The notes: generated from the sequence alone by a model not told the origin. Positions 1 through 9,358 are shown, counted from the first letter of the stretch. The stretch is 64,000 nt of DNA from Glycomyces arizonensis DSM 44726 (GCF_000482705.1 NZ_AXWO01000002.1:248001-312000); one strand, 5' to 3'. A program made the numbers and translations.

Positions 1-1
1 C

Positions 2-832
2 AAATACAAGCCGACGACGCCCGGGCGTCGCGGTTCCAGCGTCTCCGATTTCTCCGAGATCACGCGCTCCACGCCAGAGAAGTCGCTGGTCCGCCCGATC
101 ACCAAGACCGGCGGCCGCAACAACTCGGGCAAGATCTCGACCCGTCACCGCGGCGGCGGCCACAAGCGCCGTTACCGCGTGATCGACTTCCGCCGCCACG
201 ACAAGGACGGCGTGCCGGCGAAGGTCGCGGAGATCGAGTACGACCCGAACCGCACCGCGAACATCGCGCTGCTGCACTACGCCGATGGCGAGAAGCGCTA
301 CATCCTCGCGCCGAAGGGCGTCAAGCAGGGCGACCGGATCGAGAACGGCCCCGAGGCCGACATCAAGCCGGGCAACTCGCTGGAGCTGCGCCACATCCCG
401 GTCGGTACCACCGTCCACGCCGTGGAGCTCAAGCCCGGCGGCGGCGCGGCCCTCGGCCGCAGTGCCGGCGCCTCGATCCAGCTGCTCGCCCGCGAAGGCA
501 AGTACGCGCACCTGCGCATGCCCTCCGGTGAGATCCGCCTGGTCCAGGTGACCTGCCGCGCCACCGTCGGCGAGGTCGGCAACGCCGAGCAGGGCAACAT
601 CAACTGGGGCAAGGCCGGCCGCATGCGCTGGAAGGGCTGGCGCCCGACCGTCCGCGGTGTCGTCATGAACCCGGTCGACCACCCGCACGGCGGCGGCGAG
701 GGCCGGACCTCCGGTGGTCGCCACCCGGTGAACCCGCAGGGCAAGCCCGAGGGTCGCACCCGGAAGAAGAACCACCCGAACGACAGGCTCATCGTCCGTC
801 GTCGCAAGGCCAGCCGGAAGCGGGGTAAGTAA
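2..832 (+). CDS. rplB: 50S ribosomal protein L2 (5' end outside window)
   Basis: L2 of the large subunit, which supports 23S rRNA folding and peptidyl transfer. The open frame runs from base 2; only about four N-terminal codons are missing, because the visible protein begins [11 protein letters not shown], as L2 does just after its first residues. An internal GTG at 179 is not the start, since the family N-terminus lies upstream of it in the same frame. The conserved HPHGGGEGR loop (bases about 682-708) and the basic tail are present. rpsS follows after 3 nt, the normal S10-operon order. Confidence 0.98.
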   Translation, partial: KYKPTTPGRRGSSVSDFSEITRSTPEKSLVRPITKTGGRNNSGKISTRHRGGGHKRRYRVIDFRRHDKDGVPAKVAEIEYDPNRTANIALLHYADGEKRYILAPKGVKQGDRIENGPEADIKPGNSLELRHIPVGTTVHAVELKPGGGAALGRSAGASIQLLAREGKYAHLRMPSGEIRLVQVTCRATVGEVGNAEQGNINWGKAGRMRWKGWRPTVRGVVMNPVDHPHGGGEGRTSGGRHPVNPQGKPEGRTRKKNHPNDRLIVRRRKASRKRGK

Positions 833-835
833 GCC

Positions 836-1117
836 ATGGGTCGCAGCCTGAAGAAGGGGCCCTTCGTCGACGACCACCTCCAGAAGAAGGTGGACGCCTC
901 GATCGAGTCCAAGTCCAAGACCGTCATCAAGACCTGGTCGCGTCGCTCCACGATCACGCCCGACTTCATCGGGCTGACCTTCGGGGTCCACGACGGGCGG
1001 AAGCACGTTCCGGTGTACGTCACCGAGAACATGGTGGGGCACAAACTCGGCGAGTTCGCGCCCACCCGCACGTTCCGCGGCCACGAGAAGGACGACCGCA
1101 AGAGCCGTCGCCGCTAG
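836..1117 (+). CDS. rpsS: 30S ribosomal protein S19
   Basis: S19, 93 aa, binds 16S rRNA in the 30S head with S13. It shows the family signature from the [12 protein letters not shown] start to [13 protein letters not shown] near the C-terminus, and has normal length. The ATG lies 3 nt after the rplB stop, so it is cotranscribed and probably translationally coupled. Nothing unusual is seen. Confidence 0.98.
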   Translation: MGRSLKKGPFVDDHLQKKVDASIESKSKTVIKTWSRRSTITPDFIGLTFGVHDGRKHVPVYVTENMVGHKLGEFAPTRTFRGHEKDDRKSRRR

Positions 1118-1153
1118 GCCACGGGCTTCAAGAACGAACGAAGGAATAGAACG

Positions 1154-1639
1154 ATGGCAACACTGGAGCAGGAGGCTCCGCAGGCGCGCGCGGTGGCGCG
1201 GTACGTCCGCGTCGCTCCGCGCAAGGCGCGCCGCGTCGTCGACCTCGTGCGTGGCCTGCCCGTGGACGAGGCCCTGACGACCCTCGAGTTCGCGCCCTAC
1301 AGCGCGGCCGAGGTCGTGTACAAGGTCATCGCGTCGGCCTCGGCCAACGCGGAGAACAACCTGGGTCTGGACCCCGAGTCGCTCTTGATCGCCGAGATCA
1401 AGGTCGACGAAGGCCCGACGATGCGCCGCTACCGCCCTCGGGCTCACGGCCGCGCCTACCGGATCAACAAGCGCACCAGCCACATCACCGTGGTGGTGGA
1501 GTCCGTGCAGGCCGCCCCGGTCGACGCGGGTTCGATCCGCCGGCCCAAGGCCGCCGCCCCCAAGGCGGAGCCCAAGACCGAGCAGCCGGCCCAGACCGAC
1601 GAGAAGTCCGAGTCCGCTGAAAAGGAGGAGACCGAGTAA
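1154..1639 (+). CDS. rplV: 50S ribosomal protein L22
   Basis: L22, 161 aa, lines the peptide exit tunnel. The core (residues about 10-125) contains the [16 protein letters not shown] start (here [12 protein letters not shown]) and the [15 protein letters not shown] beta-hairpin region. After residue 130 comes a low-complexity Ala/Pro/Lys/Glu tail of about 35 residues, a common actinobacterial extension. The start is supported by a GAAGGAA Shine-Dalgarno 9 nt upstream. The stop TAA overlaps the rpsC ATG (TAATG). Confidence 0.97.
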   Translation: MATLEQEAPQARAVARYVRVAPRKARRVVDLVRGLPVDEALTTLEFAPYSAAEVVYKVIASASANAENNLGLDPESLLIAEIKVDEGPTMRRYRPRAHGRAYRINKRTSHITVVVESVQAAPVDAGSIRRPKAAAPKAEPKTEQPAQTDEKSESAEKEETE

Positions 1640-2472
1640 TGGGTCAAAAGGTTCACCCGCACGGGTACCGCCTCGGCATCAGCAGTGACTGGACGTCGCG
1701 CTGGTACGCCGACAAGGAATACGCCGACTACGTCGGTGAGGACGTGAAGATCCGCAAGCTCATGACCGAGGGTCTCGAGCGCGCCGGCATCAGCAAGGTC
1801 GACATCGAGCGCACCCGCGAGCGGGTCCGCGTCGACATCCACACCGCCCGCCCGGGCATCGTCATCGGCCGCAAGGGCGCCGAGGCGGACCGGCTTCGCG
1901 GACGCCTGGAGAAGCTGACCGGCAAGCAGGTCCAGCTGAACATCATCGAGGTCAAGAACCCCGACGTCGACGCCCAGCTCGTCGCCCAGGGCGTGGCCGA
2001 GCAGCTCGCCAGCCGCGTCAACTTCCGCCGTGCCATGCGCAAGGCCATCCAGTCGGCCATGCGCAATCCGACGGTCAAGGGCATCAAGGTCCAGTGCGCC
2101 GGCCGCCTCGGCGGCGCCGAGATGAGCCGTTCGGAGCAGTACCGCGAGGGCCAGGTCCCGCTGCACACGCTCCGCGCGAACATCGACTACGGCCTGTTCG
2201 AGGCCCACACGACCTTCGGCCGCATCGGCGTGAAGGTGTGGATCTACAAGGGCGAGGCCACGCTCAAGGAGCAGGCCGAGCAGGTGCAGCGCCGCCGCGA
2301 CACCGGCGACCGCGGGGGCCGTCCCGGCCGCAGCCGCGGTGGCCGCGGGAACCGGGGCCGCACCGCGAACACGGGCACGCCGCAGGGCGCCCAGCCTTCG
2401 GGCGAGTCGGCCGCTCCGGCGACCGACGTCGGTGCCGCCGGCCCCGTCGAGACGAAGAAGCAGGAGGGCTAA
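1639..2472 (+). CDS. rpsC: 30S ribosomal protein S3
   Basis: S3, 277 aa, has a KH domain near the N-terminal third ([11 protein letters not shown] around residues 77-87) and guards mRNA entry on the 30S head. It starts [13 protein letters not shown], the family N-terminus, and overlaps the rplV stop by one base. The last 60 residues are an Arg/Gly-rich then Ala/Thr-rich tail that is longer than in E. coli S3 but typical of actinomycetes. Confidence 0.98.
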   Translation: MGQKVHPHGYRLGISSDWTSRWYADKEYADYVGEDVKIRKLMTEGLERAGISKVDIERTRERVRVDIHTARPGIVIGRKGAEADRLRGRLEKLTGKQVQLNIIEVKNPDVDAQLVAQGVAEQLASRVNFRRAMRKAIQSAMRNPTVKGIKVQCAGRLGGAEMSRSEQYREGQVPLHTLRANIDYGLFEAHTTFGRIGVKVWIYKGEATLKEQAEQVQRRRDTGDRGGRPGRSRGGRGNRGRTANTGTPQGAQPSGESAAPATDVGAAGPVETKKQEG

Positions 2473-2477
2473 GCGAC

Positions 2478-2903
2478 ATGCTCATGCCACGGAAACCGCC
2501 GCGCGGCTACCGCAAGCCACACGTGCCGGGGCGCAAGGGCAAGGCGACTCGCGGCACCCGAGTGACGTTCGGCGAGTACGGCATCCAGGCGCTGGAGCAC
2601 AGCTATGTGACCAACCGCCAGATCGAGGCGGCCCGTATCGCGATGACCCGCCACATCAAGCGTGGCGGCAAGGTCTGGATCAACATCTTCCCCGACCGCG
2701 CCATCACGAAGAAGCCGGCCGAGACCCGTCAGGGCTCCGGCAAGGGCTCGCCCGAGTTTTGGGTGGCCAACGTCAAGCCCGGCCGGGTGATGTTCGAACT
2801 GTCGTTCCCGACCGAGACCATCGCCCACGAGGCGCTCATGCGGGCGATCCACAAGCTGCCCATGAAGTGCCGCATCGTGACGCGTGAAGGCGCAGGTGAG
2901 TAG
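2478..2903 (+). CDS. rplP: 50S ribosomal protein L16
   Basis: L16, 141 aa, helps position A-site tRNA. The frame is open further upstream, but the family start ([15 protein letters not shown]) and the spacing to rpsC place the ATG at 2478, just after the S3 stop. A second ATG at 2484 is possible. The [16 protein letters not shown] segment is diagnostic. It is followed immediately by rpmC. Confidence 0.97.
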   Translation: MLMPRKPPRGYRKPHVPGRKGKATRGTRVTFGEYGIQALEHSYVTNRQIEAARIAMTRHIKRGGKVWINIFPDRAITKKPAETRQGSGKGSPEFWVANVKPGRVMFELSFPTETIAHEALMRAIHKLPMKCRIVTREGAGE

Positions 2904-2905
2904 TG

Positions 2906-3139
2906 ATGGCGACTGGTATCGACGCCGGTGAGCTCCGCGAGCTCAGCGACAAGGAGCTCCAGGCGAAACTCCTGGACAAGAAGGAAGAGCTGTTCAACCT
3001 GCGCGTCCGGGGTGCCACCGGGCAGCTGGAGAACAACCACATGCTCGGCCTGGTCCGCAAGGAGATCGCGCGGATCTACACCGTCATGAACGAGCGCCGG
3101 TTGGGCCTCAGCGCCACGCCGGAAGGGGATGAGGAATGA
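2906..3139 (+). CDS. rpmC: 50S ribosomal protein L29
   Basis: L29, 77 aa, a two-helix protein at the exit-tunnel rim and part of the SRP/trigger-factor docking site. The core [25 protein letters not shown] is diagnostic. A GTG at 2903 overlapping the L16 stop is possible, but the ATG at 2906 fits the AGGTG Shine-Dalgarno (about 2894-2898) better. The end overlaps rpsQ by 4 nt (ATGA). Confidence 0.95.
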   Translation: MATGIDAGELRELSDKELQAKLLDKKEELFNLRVRGATGQLENNHMLGLVRKEIARIYTVMNERRLGLSATPEGDEE

Positions 3140-3408
3140 GCGAGGAGACTGTAGAGACTCGCGGCCGGCGCAAGGTGCTCGAGGGCGTCATCGTCGGCGA
3201 CAAGATGGACAAGACCGCTGTGGTCGAAGTCGAGGACCGCAAGAAGCACCCGCTGTACGGCAAGGTGCTCCGGTCCACCAAGAAGTACAAGGCCCACGAC
3301 GAGAACAACCAGTGCGGCGTCGGCGACCGCGTCTCCATCATGGAGACCCGGCCGCTGTCGAAGACGAAGCGCTGGCGCGTCGTGGAGATCCTTGAGAAGG
3401 CCAAGTAG
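3136..3408 (+). CDS. rpsQ: 30S ribosomal protein S17
   Basis: S17, 90 aa, an OB-fold primary 16S rRNA-binding protein. It shows the family pattern [17 protein letters not shown] followed by KHPLYGKVL and a [10 protein letters not shown] end. The start overlaps the rpmC stop, which implies translational coupling. Length and context are normal. Confidence 0.97.
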   Translation: MSEETVETRGRRKVLEGVIVGDKMDKTAVVEVEDRKKHPLYGKVLRSTKKYKAHDENNQCGVGDRVSIMETRPLSKTKRWRVVEILEKAK

Positions 3409-3420
3409 GGAGATCGGGAC

Positions 3421-3786
3421 GTGATTCAGCAAGAGTCGCGGCTGAAGGTCGCCGACAACACCGGTGCGCGGGAGATCCTGTGCATCCGGGTGCTGGGCGG
3501 CTCGGGCCGACGCTATGCCGGTATCGGCGACACGATCGTGGCCTCCGTCAAGGACGCCATCCCGGGTGCCGGTGTCAAGAAGGGCGATGTCGTCAAGGCC
3601 GTCATCGTGCGCACCGTCAAGGAGCGCCGCCGCCCGGACGGCTCGTACATCAAGTTCGACGAGAACGCCGCGGTCCTCGTCAAGGACGGCGAACCGCGAG
3701 GGACCCGCATCTTCGGGCCGGTCGCCCGTGAACTGCGCGACAAGCAGTACATGAAGATCATCTCCCTCGCACCGGAGGTGTTGTAG
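3421..3786 (+). CDS. rplN: 50S ribosomal protein L14
   Basis: L14, 121 aa, starts with GTG and begins [15 protein letters not shown], the family N-terminus. It sits at the subunit interface next to L19 and is the docking site of the silencing factor RsfS. The AGGGAG 5' of the GTG is the ribosome-binding site. It is separated from rpsQ by only 12 nt and from rplX by 2 nt. Confidence 0.98.
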   Translation: MIQQESRLKVADNTGAREILCIRVLGGSGRRYAGIGDTIVASVKDAIPGAGVKKGDVVKAVIVRTVKERRRPDGSYIKFDENAAVLVKDGEPRGTRIFGPVARELRDKQYMKIISLAPEVL

Positions 3787-3788
3787 AG

Positions 3789-4103
3789 ATGAAGGTGAAG
3801 AAAGGCGACCGCGTCCGCGTCATCGCGGGCAAGGACAAGGGAGCCGAGGGCCTGGTGCTGGAGGCGTACCCGACCCGCGAGCGCGTGCTCGTGGAGGGCG
3901 TCAACCGGATCACCAAGCACACCAAGGCCGGACAGACGGCGCGCGGTTCGCGCACCGGCGGGATCGTCACCCAGGAGTCGTCGATCCACGTGTCCAACGT
4001 GATGGTGCTCGACGCCGACAACCAGCCCACCCGCGTGGGCTACCGGGTCGGCGACGACGGCCGCAAGGTCCGCGTCTCGAGGCGGACGGGTAAGGACCTG
4101 TGA
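3789..4103 (+). CDS. rplX: 50S ribosomal protein L24
   Basis: L24, 104 aa, an assembly-initiating protein of the 50S subunit. The KOW motif is visible as [15 protein letters not shown] near the N-terminus, followed by [12 protein letters not shown]. The TGA stop shares a base with the rplE ATG, so the pair is coupled. Confidence 0.97.
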   Translation: MKVKKGDRVRVIAGKDKGAEGLVLEAYPTRERVLVEGVNRITKHTKAGQTARGSRTGGIVTQESSIHVSNVMVLDADNQPTRVGYRVGDDGRKVRVSRRTGKDL

Positions 4104-4672
4104 TGACTGACGTTGCAGAGAAGATCGCTCCGCGCCTGAAGGAGACCTACAAGTCCGACATCAGGCCGAAGCTGACCGACGAGTTCAAGTACGTGAACCT
4201 CCACCAGGTCCCCGGTCTGACGAAGATCGTGGTGAACATGGGTGTGGGCGAGGCCGCTCGCGACTCCAAGCTCATCAACGGCGCTCTGGAGGACCTGGCG
4301 ACGATCACCGGGCAGAAGCCCATCGTGCGTCGCGCCAAGAAGTCGATCGCGCAGTTCAAGCTGCGCGAGGGCCAGGCCATCGGCGCGAAGGTGACCCTCC
4401 GCGGCGACCGCATGTGGGAGTTCCTCGACCGGCTGCTGTCGATCGCGCTGCCCCGCATCCGCGACTTCCGCGGCCTGTCGGACCGGCAGTTCGACGGGAA
4501 CGGCAACTACACGTTCGGCCTGACCGAGCAGGCGGTGTTCCCCGAGATCGACCAGGACAAGATCGACCGGGTGCGCGGCATGGACATCACGGTGGTGACC
4601 ACCGCGAAGACCGACGACGAAGGTCGGGCGCTGCTCAAGCACCTCGGCTTCCCGTTCAAGGAGAACGACTAA
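4103..4672 (+). CDS. rplE: 50S ribosomal protein L5
   Basis: L5, 189 aa, binds 5S rRNA and forms the central intersubunit bridge. The VNMGVGEA and [18 protein letters not shown] segments are family hallmarks. The ATG at 4103 is preferred to the overlapping GTG at 4100 because the AAGGA at 4092-4096 gives a 6-nt spacer to it. The stop overlaps the rpsN start (TAATG). Confidence 0.97.
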   Translation: MTDVAEKIAPRLKETYKSDIRPKLTDEFKYVNLHQVPGLTKIVVNMGVGEAARDSKLINGALEDLATITGQKPIVRRAKKSIAQFKLREGQAIGAKVTLRGDRMWEFLDRLLSIALPRIRDFRGLSDRQFDGNGNYTFGLTEQAVFPEIDQDKIDRVRGMDITVVTTAKTDDEGRALLKHLGFPFKEND

Positions 4673-4857
4673 TGGCGAAGAAAGCGCTCATCGCGAAGGC
4701 CAAGAGCAAGCCGAAGTTCGCAGTGCAGGCCTACAGCCGCTGCCAGAAGTGCGGTCGCCCCCGGGCGGTCTACCGCAAGTTCGGGCTCTGCCGTGTGTGC
4801 GTGCGCGAGATGGCCCACGCCGGCGAACTCCCAGGCGTCCACAAGGCCAGCTGGTAA
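4672..4857 (+). CDS. rpsN: 30S ribosomal protein S14, zinc-binding type Z
   Basis: Small (61 aa) type-Z S14. Four zinc-ligand cysteines are visible as C24-x2-C27 and C40-x2-C43. Actinobacteria often carry a zinc-free paralogue elsewhere under Zur control; none is in this window. The gene overlaps the rplE stop by one base. It is followed by a 220-nt gap with a large inverted repeat before rpsH, while every other junction in this half-operon is 40 nt or less. Confidence 0.97.
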   Translation: MAKKALIAKAKSKPKFAVQAYSRCQKCGRPRAVYRKFGLCRVCVREMAHAGELPGVHKASW

Positions 4858-4980
4858 CTGGAGCCGCCCCAGAACGAATCTGAGCTGCGGTTCTCTCGTC
4901 GCAAGTCCGCTCCGCTGGCGCTCCGCCTAAGGACTAGCTCCTGCGAGAACCTTGTCAGATTCGCCCTGGAACGGCTCCAG
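4858..4980 (+). repeat. Large imperfect inverted repeat between rpsN and rpsH
   Basis: The outer arms are 4858-4883 and 4955-4980: 22 of 26 positions are complementary, and the arms begin directly after the rpsN stop. An inner 7-bp pair (GGTTCTC near 4889 with GAGAACC near 4945) and a 5-bp pair (AGTCC with GGACT) continue the fold, giving one hairpin of about 123 nt. The right arm can alternatively pair locally (CTCCAGCC...TTGGAG, 4976-4997), so two exclusive folds exist. It could be a transcription attenuator or processing site inside the spc operon, or a palindromic (REP/MITE-like) insertion. The remaining 97 nt to rpsH show only a ribosome-binding site. Confidence 0.7.
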
Positions 4981-5077
4981 CCACCAGCTGTTGGAGCCGG
5001 GCTTCAAAATCCATATCGATCGCCACAGGCCCCCTTCCATCGCGGGGGAACCGGGGTGAGAAAGGTACATCAAGAGC

Positions 5078-5485
5078 ATGACAATGACCGACCCGATCGC
5101 AGACATGCTGACGCGTCTGCGGAACGCCAACCAGGCCTACCACGACACCACGTCGATGCCGCACTCCAAGATGAAGGCCTCCATCGCCGAGGTCCTCAAG
5201 CAGGAGGGCTACATCGCCGACTGGCGCGTCGAGGACCCCGAGGAAGGCAAAGTCGGCAAGAAACTCGTCGTCGACCTGAAGTTCGGCGAGCACCGCGAGC
5301 GGTCCCTGGCGGGCGTGCGCCGTGTCTCGAAGCCGGGCCTGCGGGTCTACGCCAAGTCCACTGAGCTGCCGCGCGTGCTCGGCGGTCTGGGTGTGGCCAT
5401 CGTGTCCACCTCCCACGGCCTGCTGACCGACCGCCAGGCTCGCAAGCGCGGCGTGGGCGGCGAAGTCATCGCCTACGTCTGGTAG
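5078..5485 (+). CDS. rpsH: 30S ribosomal protein S8
   Basis: S8, 135 aa, a primary binder of 16S rRNA helix 21 and, in E. coli, the translational repressor of the spc operon. It shows [14 protein letters not shown] at the start and [21 protein letters not shown] at the end, both diagnostic. A second in-frame ATG lies at 5084. It follows the 220-nt inverted-repeat gap, a natural place for autogenous control, though no S8-site copy can be proven by eye. Confidence 0.97.
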   Translation: MTMTDPIADMLTRLRNANQAYHDTTSMPHSKMKASIAEVLKQEGYIADWRVEDPEEGKVGKKLVVDLKFGEHRERSLAGVRRVSKPGLRVYAKSTELPRVLGGLGVAIVSTSHGLLTDRQARKRGVGGEVIAYVW

Positions 5486-5503
5486 TCAAGGAGGGTATGA
5501 AGC

Positions 5504-6043
5504 ATGTCCCGCATTGGGAAGCAGCCGATCCAGGTGCCCTCCGGCGTCGACGTGAAGATCGACGGCGCGACGGTCACCGTGAAGGGCCCCAAGGGCCAGC
5601 TCGTCCGCGAGCTGCCCGAGCCCATCGGCATCGAGAAGAACGAGGACGGTTCGCTCCAGGTGACCCGCCCGAACGACGAGCGCAAGTCGCGGGCCCTGCA
5701 CGGCCTGGCGCGCAGCCTCGTCAACAACATGGTCGTCGGCGTCTCCGAGGGGTACAAGAAGTCCCTGGAGATCAACGGCACCGGTTACCGCGCGCAGGCC
5801 AAGGGCAAGGGCGTGGAGATGAGCCTCGGCTTCTCCCACACCATCCAGGTCGACGCGCCGGAGGGCATCTCGTTCCAGGTCGAGCGGCCGACCCTGCTGC
5901 ACGTCGAGGGCATCGACAAGCAGCTCGTCGGTCAGGTCGCGTCGAACATCCGCCGACTGCGTCCGCCGGAGCCCTACAAGGGCAAGGGCGTGAAGTACGT
6001 CGACGAGCGCATCCGCCGCAAGGCCGGGAAGGCAGGTAAGTAA
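5504..6043 (+). CDS. rplF: 50S ribosomal protein L6
   Basis: L6, 179 aa, binds near the sarcin-ricin loop. It starts MSRIGKQPI behind a perfect AAGGAGG ribosome-binding site (5488-5494). The C-terminal [16 protein letters not shown] signature is intact. The stop overlaps the rplR ATG by one base. Confidence 0.98.
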   Translation: MSRIGKQPIQVPSGVDVKIDGATVTVKGPKGQLVRELPEPIGIEKNEDGSLQVTRPNDERKSRALHGLARSLVNNMVVGVSEGYKKSLEINGTGYRAQAKGKGVEMSLGFSHTIQVDAPEGISFQVERPTLLHVEGIDKQLVGQVASNIRRLRPPEPYKGKGVKYVDERIRRKAGKAGK

Positions 6044-6438
6044 TGGCGAGCAAACTCGAGCGCCGTCGCCCGTCAGGGTCGGTCTCCCAGCGCCGTCGGA
6101 TCGCGAAGAACCGGCGCCACTTCCGTGGCCGCAAGAAGGTCACCGGCACGGCCGAGCAGCCGCGCCTGGCGGTGTTCCGCTCCTCGAAGCACATCGTGGC
6201 CCAGGTCATCGACGACGTGAAGGGCCACACGCTGGCCGCCGCGTCGACGGTCGAGCCCGACCTGCGCGCCTTCGAGGGCGACAAGACCGCGAAGGCCAAG
6301 GAGGTCGGCAAGCTCGTCGCCGAGCGCGCGAAGGAAGCCGGCGTCGAAGCGGTCGTGTTCGACCGCGGCGGACTCCAGTACCACGGCCGCATCGCGGCCC
6401 TGGCCGACGCCGCCCGCGACAACGGCCTGAAGTTCTAA
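6043..6438 (+). CDS. rplR: 50S ribosomal protein L18
   Basis: L18, 131 aa, the central 5S rRNA-binding protein. A basic N-terminal tail precedes the [19 protein letters not shown] core, and it ends [26 protein letters not shown], the canonical C-terminus. In nearly all bacteria rpsE follows directly. Here a terminator hairpin and about 10.7 kb of unrelated genes intervene before rpsE at 17211. Confidence 0.98.
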   Translation: MASKLERRRPSGSVSQRRRIAKNRRHFRGRKKVTGTAEQPRLAVFRSSKHIVAQVIDDVKGHTLAAASTVEPDLRAFEGDKTAKAKEVGKLVAERAKEAGVEAVVFDRGGLQYHGRIAALADAARDNGLKF

Positions 6439-6457
6439 CCGCATAGCACGGCTCGAA

Positions 6458-6488
6458 AGCCGGGAGGGAGCCTTGCTCCTTCCCGGCT
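6458..6488 (+). terminator. Hairpin terminator after rplR
   Basis: Arms 6458-6471 and 6475-6488 pair over 14 positions with one mismatch and a 3-nt loop, 20 nt after the rplR stop. No long T tract follows, as is usual in high-GC actinomycetes. It closes the upstream half of the spc operon and so separates it from the inserted cluster. Confidence 0.8.
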
Positions 6489-6577
6489 CTTCCGTTCGTG
6501 CCGGGGTTCGGTGTGGATGGTGAACGACACGGCCGACCTGCCTTGAACGCCCGATGGGCGTAAGGAAGACTGGTCCG

Positions 6578-8389
6578 GTGCGATCCCCGAAGATGACCCG
6601 CAAGGCGGTGCTCGCCTCCGGCGTGGCCGCCTCCCTGGCGGCCGCCGGATGCTCCAAGGACGAGTCCGGATCCGATGACCCGACCGATCCGAGCACCGGG
6701 CAGGATGAGGCCATCGACGAAGCGAAGGAGTACGCGACCGACCGGCTGGCGTCCATGACCATCGAGGAGAAGGTCGGCCAGCTGTTCATGGTGTACGTCA
6801 ACGGCTCCAGCGCCGACACCGATGATCCCGACGACGTCGCCGCCAACCAGGACCGCTTCGGCGTCGACAACGCCGCGCAGCTCATCGAGGCCCACCGGCC
6901 CGGCGGGATCATCTACTTCACGTGGGCGGGCAACGTCGACGATCCCGAGCAGACCGCGAAACTCTCCAACGGCCTCCAGGAGGCCGCGGGCGACGGCGTG
7001 CCGCTGTTCGTCGCCGTCGACCAGGAGTACGGCGTCGTCGCCCGCATCGGCGAGCCCGCCACGCAGTTCCCCGGCGCCATGCCGCTCGGGGCCACCCGGG
7101 ACGCCGAGGCCGCCTCGCGGGCCGCCGAGATCGCCGGAGCCGAGCTGCGGGCCATGGGCCTGAACCTGAACTTCGCCCCCGACGCCGACGTCAACGTCAA
7201 CCCCGCGAACCCGGTCATCGGCGTCCGCTCGTTCTCCTCCGACCCCGCGCTCACCGCCGAGCTGACGGCCGCGCAGGTCACCGGCTACCAGACCGGCGGC
7301 GTCGCGGCCTCGGCGAAGCACTTCCCCGGCCACGGCGACACCGACGTCGACAGCCACGTCGGCCTGCCGGTGATCACCCACTCCGCCGACGAGTGGGCCG
7401 AGATCGACGCGCCGCCGTTCAAGGCCGCGATCGAGGCCGGCGTCGACATGATCATGTCGGCGCACCTCCAGTTCCCCGCGCTCGACGACTCCCTCAAGCC
7501 CGCGACGCTCTCGAAGCCGATCCTCACCGGCCTGCTGCGCGACGAGCTCGGCTTCGACGGCGTGGTCATCACCGACTCCCTGGAGATGGAGGGCGTGCGC
7601 ACCGAGTTCGGCGACGAGCGCGTGCCGGTCATGGCGCTCCTGGCCGGGGTCGACATGCTGCTCATGCCGCCGGACTTCGTGCTGGCCCGCGACGCGGTGC
7701 TGGCGGCGGTCGAATCCGGCGAGCTGACCGAGGACCGCGTCGACGCCTCGGTGCGGCGGCTCCTGGAGCTCAAGTACCGGCGCGGCATCGTCACCGGTCC
7801 GATGACCGACGCGGGCGCCGCGCCCGACGTCGTCGGCACCGACGAGCACCTCGCGGCGGCCGACGACATCTCGGACCGCGCCATCACGCTGCTGCAGAAC
7901 GACGGCGTGCTCCCGCTCGCGGCCGACGGCGCGTCGGTGCTCGTGACCGGCTGGGGCGAGAACACGACCGCCGTCATCGCCGACGAGCTGAACCGCCTCG
8001 GCGCCCAGGCCGAGGTGCTCCTGACCGGCGACGAGCCGGGCGGCGACGCCATCGCCTCGGCGGTGTCCGCGGCTGGCGGCAAGGACCTCGTCGTGGTGTC
8101 GACGTTCTCGGTCGCCGCGGGCTCGCCGCAGATCGACCTCGTCGACGCCCTTTTGGACTCGGGCGTCCCGGTGGTCGCGGCGGCGGTCGGCACTCCCTAC
8201 GACATCGCGCACCTCACCGGCGTCAACGCGTACCTGGCGACGTACTCCTACACCGATGGCGCGCTGCGGTCGCTGGCGGAGGCCGTCCGCGGTGAGATCA
8301 CGCCGCAGGGCCGCCTCCCGGTGGACGTTCCCGCAGGTGACGGCTCCGGCAACGTCCTGTTCGAGTTCGGTTCCGGTTCGGGCTGGTAG
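6578..8389 (+). CDS. GH3 beta-N-acetylhexosaminidase-like lipoprotein (NagZ family)
   Basis: Predicted exported glycosidase of about 603 aa. NagZ-type GH3 enzymes remove GlcNAc from muropeptides or chito-oligomers. An N-terminal signal ends in a lipobox (AAGC, Cys about 25), so it is probably a membrane-anchored lipoprotein. The NagZ signature KHFPGHGDTDVDSH (about residues 247-260) provides the His/Asp acid-base pair, and VITDSLEMEG holds the likely nucleophile (Asp about 333). A C-terminal Rossmann-like domain (about 440-600) completes a two-domain GH3. The GTG at 6578 is chosen because AAGGAAG lies 11 nt upstream; ATG 6554 and 6593 are in frame too. It is the first gene of the salvage cluster inside the spc operon. 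Confidence 0.85.
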   Translation: MRSPKMTRKAVLASGVAASLAAAGCSKDESGSDDPTDPSTGQDEAIDEAKEYATDRLASMTIEEKVGQLFMVYVNGSSADTDDPDDVAANQDRFGVDNAAQLIEAHRPGGIIYFTWAGNVDDPEQTAKLSNGLQEAAGDGVPLFVAVDQEYGVVARIGEPATQFPGAMPLGATRDAEAASRAAEIAGAELRAMGLNLNFAPDADVNVNPANPVIGVRSFSSDPALTAELTAAQVTGYQTGGVAASAKHFPGHGDTDVDSHVGLPVITHSADEWAEIDAPPFKAAIEAGVDMIMSAHLQFPALDDSLKPATLSKPILTGLLRDELGFDGVVITDSLEMEGVRTEFGDERVPVMALLAGVDMLLMPPDFVLARDAVLAAVESGELTEDRVDASVRRLLELKYRRGIVTGPMTDAGAAPDVVGTDEHLAAADDISDRAITLLQNDGVLPLAADGASVLVTGWGENTTAVIADELNRLGAQAEVLLTGDEPGGDAIASAVSAAGGKDLVVVSTFSVAAGSPQIDLVDALLDSGVPVVAAAVGTPYDIAHLTGVNAYLATYSYTDGALRSLAEAVRGEITPQGRLPVDVPAGDGSGNVLFEFGSGSGW

Positions 8390-8423
8390 CGCCGGGTCAT
8401 CCCGATTTTCCCGAGAAGTCGAA

Positions 8424-8437
8424 GAAAGTTATTTTCA
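8424..8437 (+). promoter_or_regulatory. Operator-like site 1 upstream of GH25 gene
   Basis: GAAAGTTATTTTCA, a partly palindromic A+T-rich word just upstream of the -35 of the GH25 gene. It matches 12 of 14 positions of a site in front of murQ (10303) and resembles one in front of the kinase (12371, other strand). Two RpiR regulators are encoded in the same cluster, so an RpiR operator is the simplest reading; this is inferred. Confidence 0.5.
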
Positions 8438-8442
8438 CACGC

Positions 8443-8472
8443 TTGACGCCGTATGGAACTTCTCTCCATACT
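8443..8472 (+). promoter_or_regulatory. Promoter of the GH25 gene with internal palindrome
   Basis: TTGACG (8443-8448), 18-nt spacer, CATACT (8467-8472). The spacer and -10 contain a perfect 7-bp inverted repeat, GTATGGA-N7-TCCATAC (8451-8471). A dimeric repressor bound there would block RNA polymerase. Confidence 0.55.
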
Positions 8473-8539
8473 GGGTCCGAGTGCGATACCTCGCACTCTC
8501 CCCCAATCGGTAGATCTCCTTACAAGCAGGGAGTCTCGT

Positions 8540-9316
8540 GTGAACCACTTCTCAAGCGACGAAATCCGCCCAAGACGCCGCGGCCTCAAGGCGCTCATCG
8601 GCCTGCTCGCCTCGGCGGCGCTCACCGCGGCGCTCATGGCCGTGGCGAGCCCGGCCTCGGCCCAGTCCAGCCCGACCGGCGTCGACGTCTCGAACTGGCA
8701 GGGCTCGATCAACTGGACCTCGGTCAAGAACGCCGGGATCGACTTCGCCTACATCAAGGCCACCGAGGGCACCTCCTATCGGGACCCCCGATTCGACGAC
8801 AACTATCCGGGCGCCTACTACGCGGGCGTCATCCGCGGCGCCTACCACTTCGCCCGGCCCTCGTACTCGTCCGGCTCGACGCAGGCGAACTTCTTCGCCT
8901 CCAACGGCGGGGCCTGGTCGGCCGACAACCTGACCCTCCCCGGCGCCGTCGACCTCGAGGCCCCGCCCTCGGGCGCGCGGTGCTACGGCCTCTCCACCAC
9001 CCAGATGCGCAACTGGATCTCCGACTTCTACAACACGTACAAGTCCCGGACCGGCCGCGACGTCGTCATCTACACCACCGCCTCATGGTGGAACTCCTGT
9101 ACCGGCTCATGGACCGGCATGGCCGCCAAGAGCCCGCTGTGGGTGGCCCACTGGGGCGCCTCCAGTCCGGCCCTCCCCGCCGGCTGGAGCAACACCACCT
9201 GGACGTTCTGGCAGTACACCTCGAGCGGATCGGTCTCGGGCATCGCCGGCAACGTCGACCGCGACCACTTCAACGGCTCGCAGGCGCGCCTGCTGGCCCT
9301 GGCGAACAACACGTAG
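8540..9316 (+). CDS. Secreted GH25 muramidase (lysozyme)
   Basis: GH25 N,O-diacetylmuramidase of 258 aa, which cuts the MurNAc-GlcNAc bond of peptidoglycan outside the cell. A Sec signal peptide (basic RPRRR, hydrophobic stretch, cleavage after ASA at about residue 41) is followed by the GH25 barrel. It begins GVDVSNWQG (catalytic-site Asp about 49) and has DLEAP (Asp 138/Glu 140) as the acid motif. The start GTG at 8540 has AGGGAG 6 nt upstream; the ATG at 8453 lies within the promoter. No cell-wall-binding repeat is seen. Phage endolysins share the fold, but the signal peptide and the neighbours favour a host enzyme feeding MurNAc salvage. Confidence 0.9.
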   Translation: MNHFSSDEIRPRRRGLKALIGLLASAALTAALMAVASPASAQSSPTGVDVSNWQGSINWTSVKNAGIDFAYIKATEGTSYRDPRFDDNYPGAYYAGVIRGAYHFARPSYSSGSTQANFFASNGGAWSADNLTLPGAVDLEAPPSGARCYGLSTTQMRNWISDFYNTYKSRTGRDVVIYTTASWWNSCTGSWTGMAAKSPLWVAHWGASSPALPAGWSNTTWTFWQYTSSGSVSGIAGNVDRDHFNGSQARLLALANNT

Positions 9317-9358
9317 TCCCCGTCCCGGAGGCCGGGCCCGCCGCGGTCCGGTCTCCGG

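Noticed and set aside
6206-8212. Long minus-strand open frame opposite the GH3 gene (and similar ones opposite other genes)
   Set aside because: High G+C removes stop codons from antisense frames. The plus-strand proteins have clear families and the antisense translations are low-complexity.
8540-9316. GH25 lysozyme as a prophage endolysin
   Set aside because: It has a Sec signal peptide, no holin or phage genes nearby, and sits in a salvage cluster with murQ.
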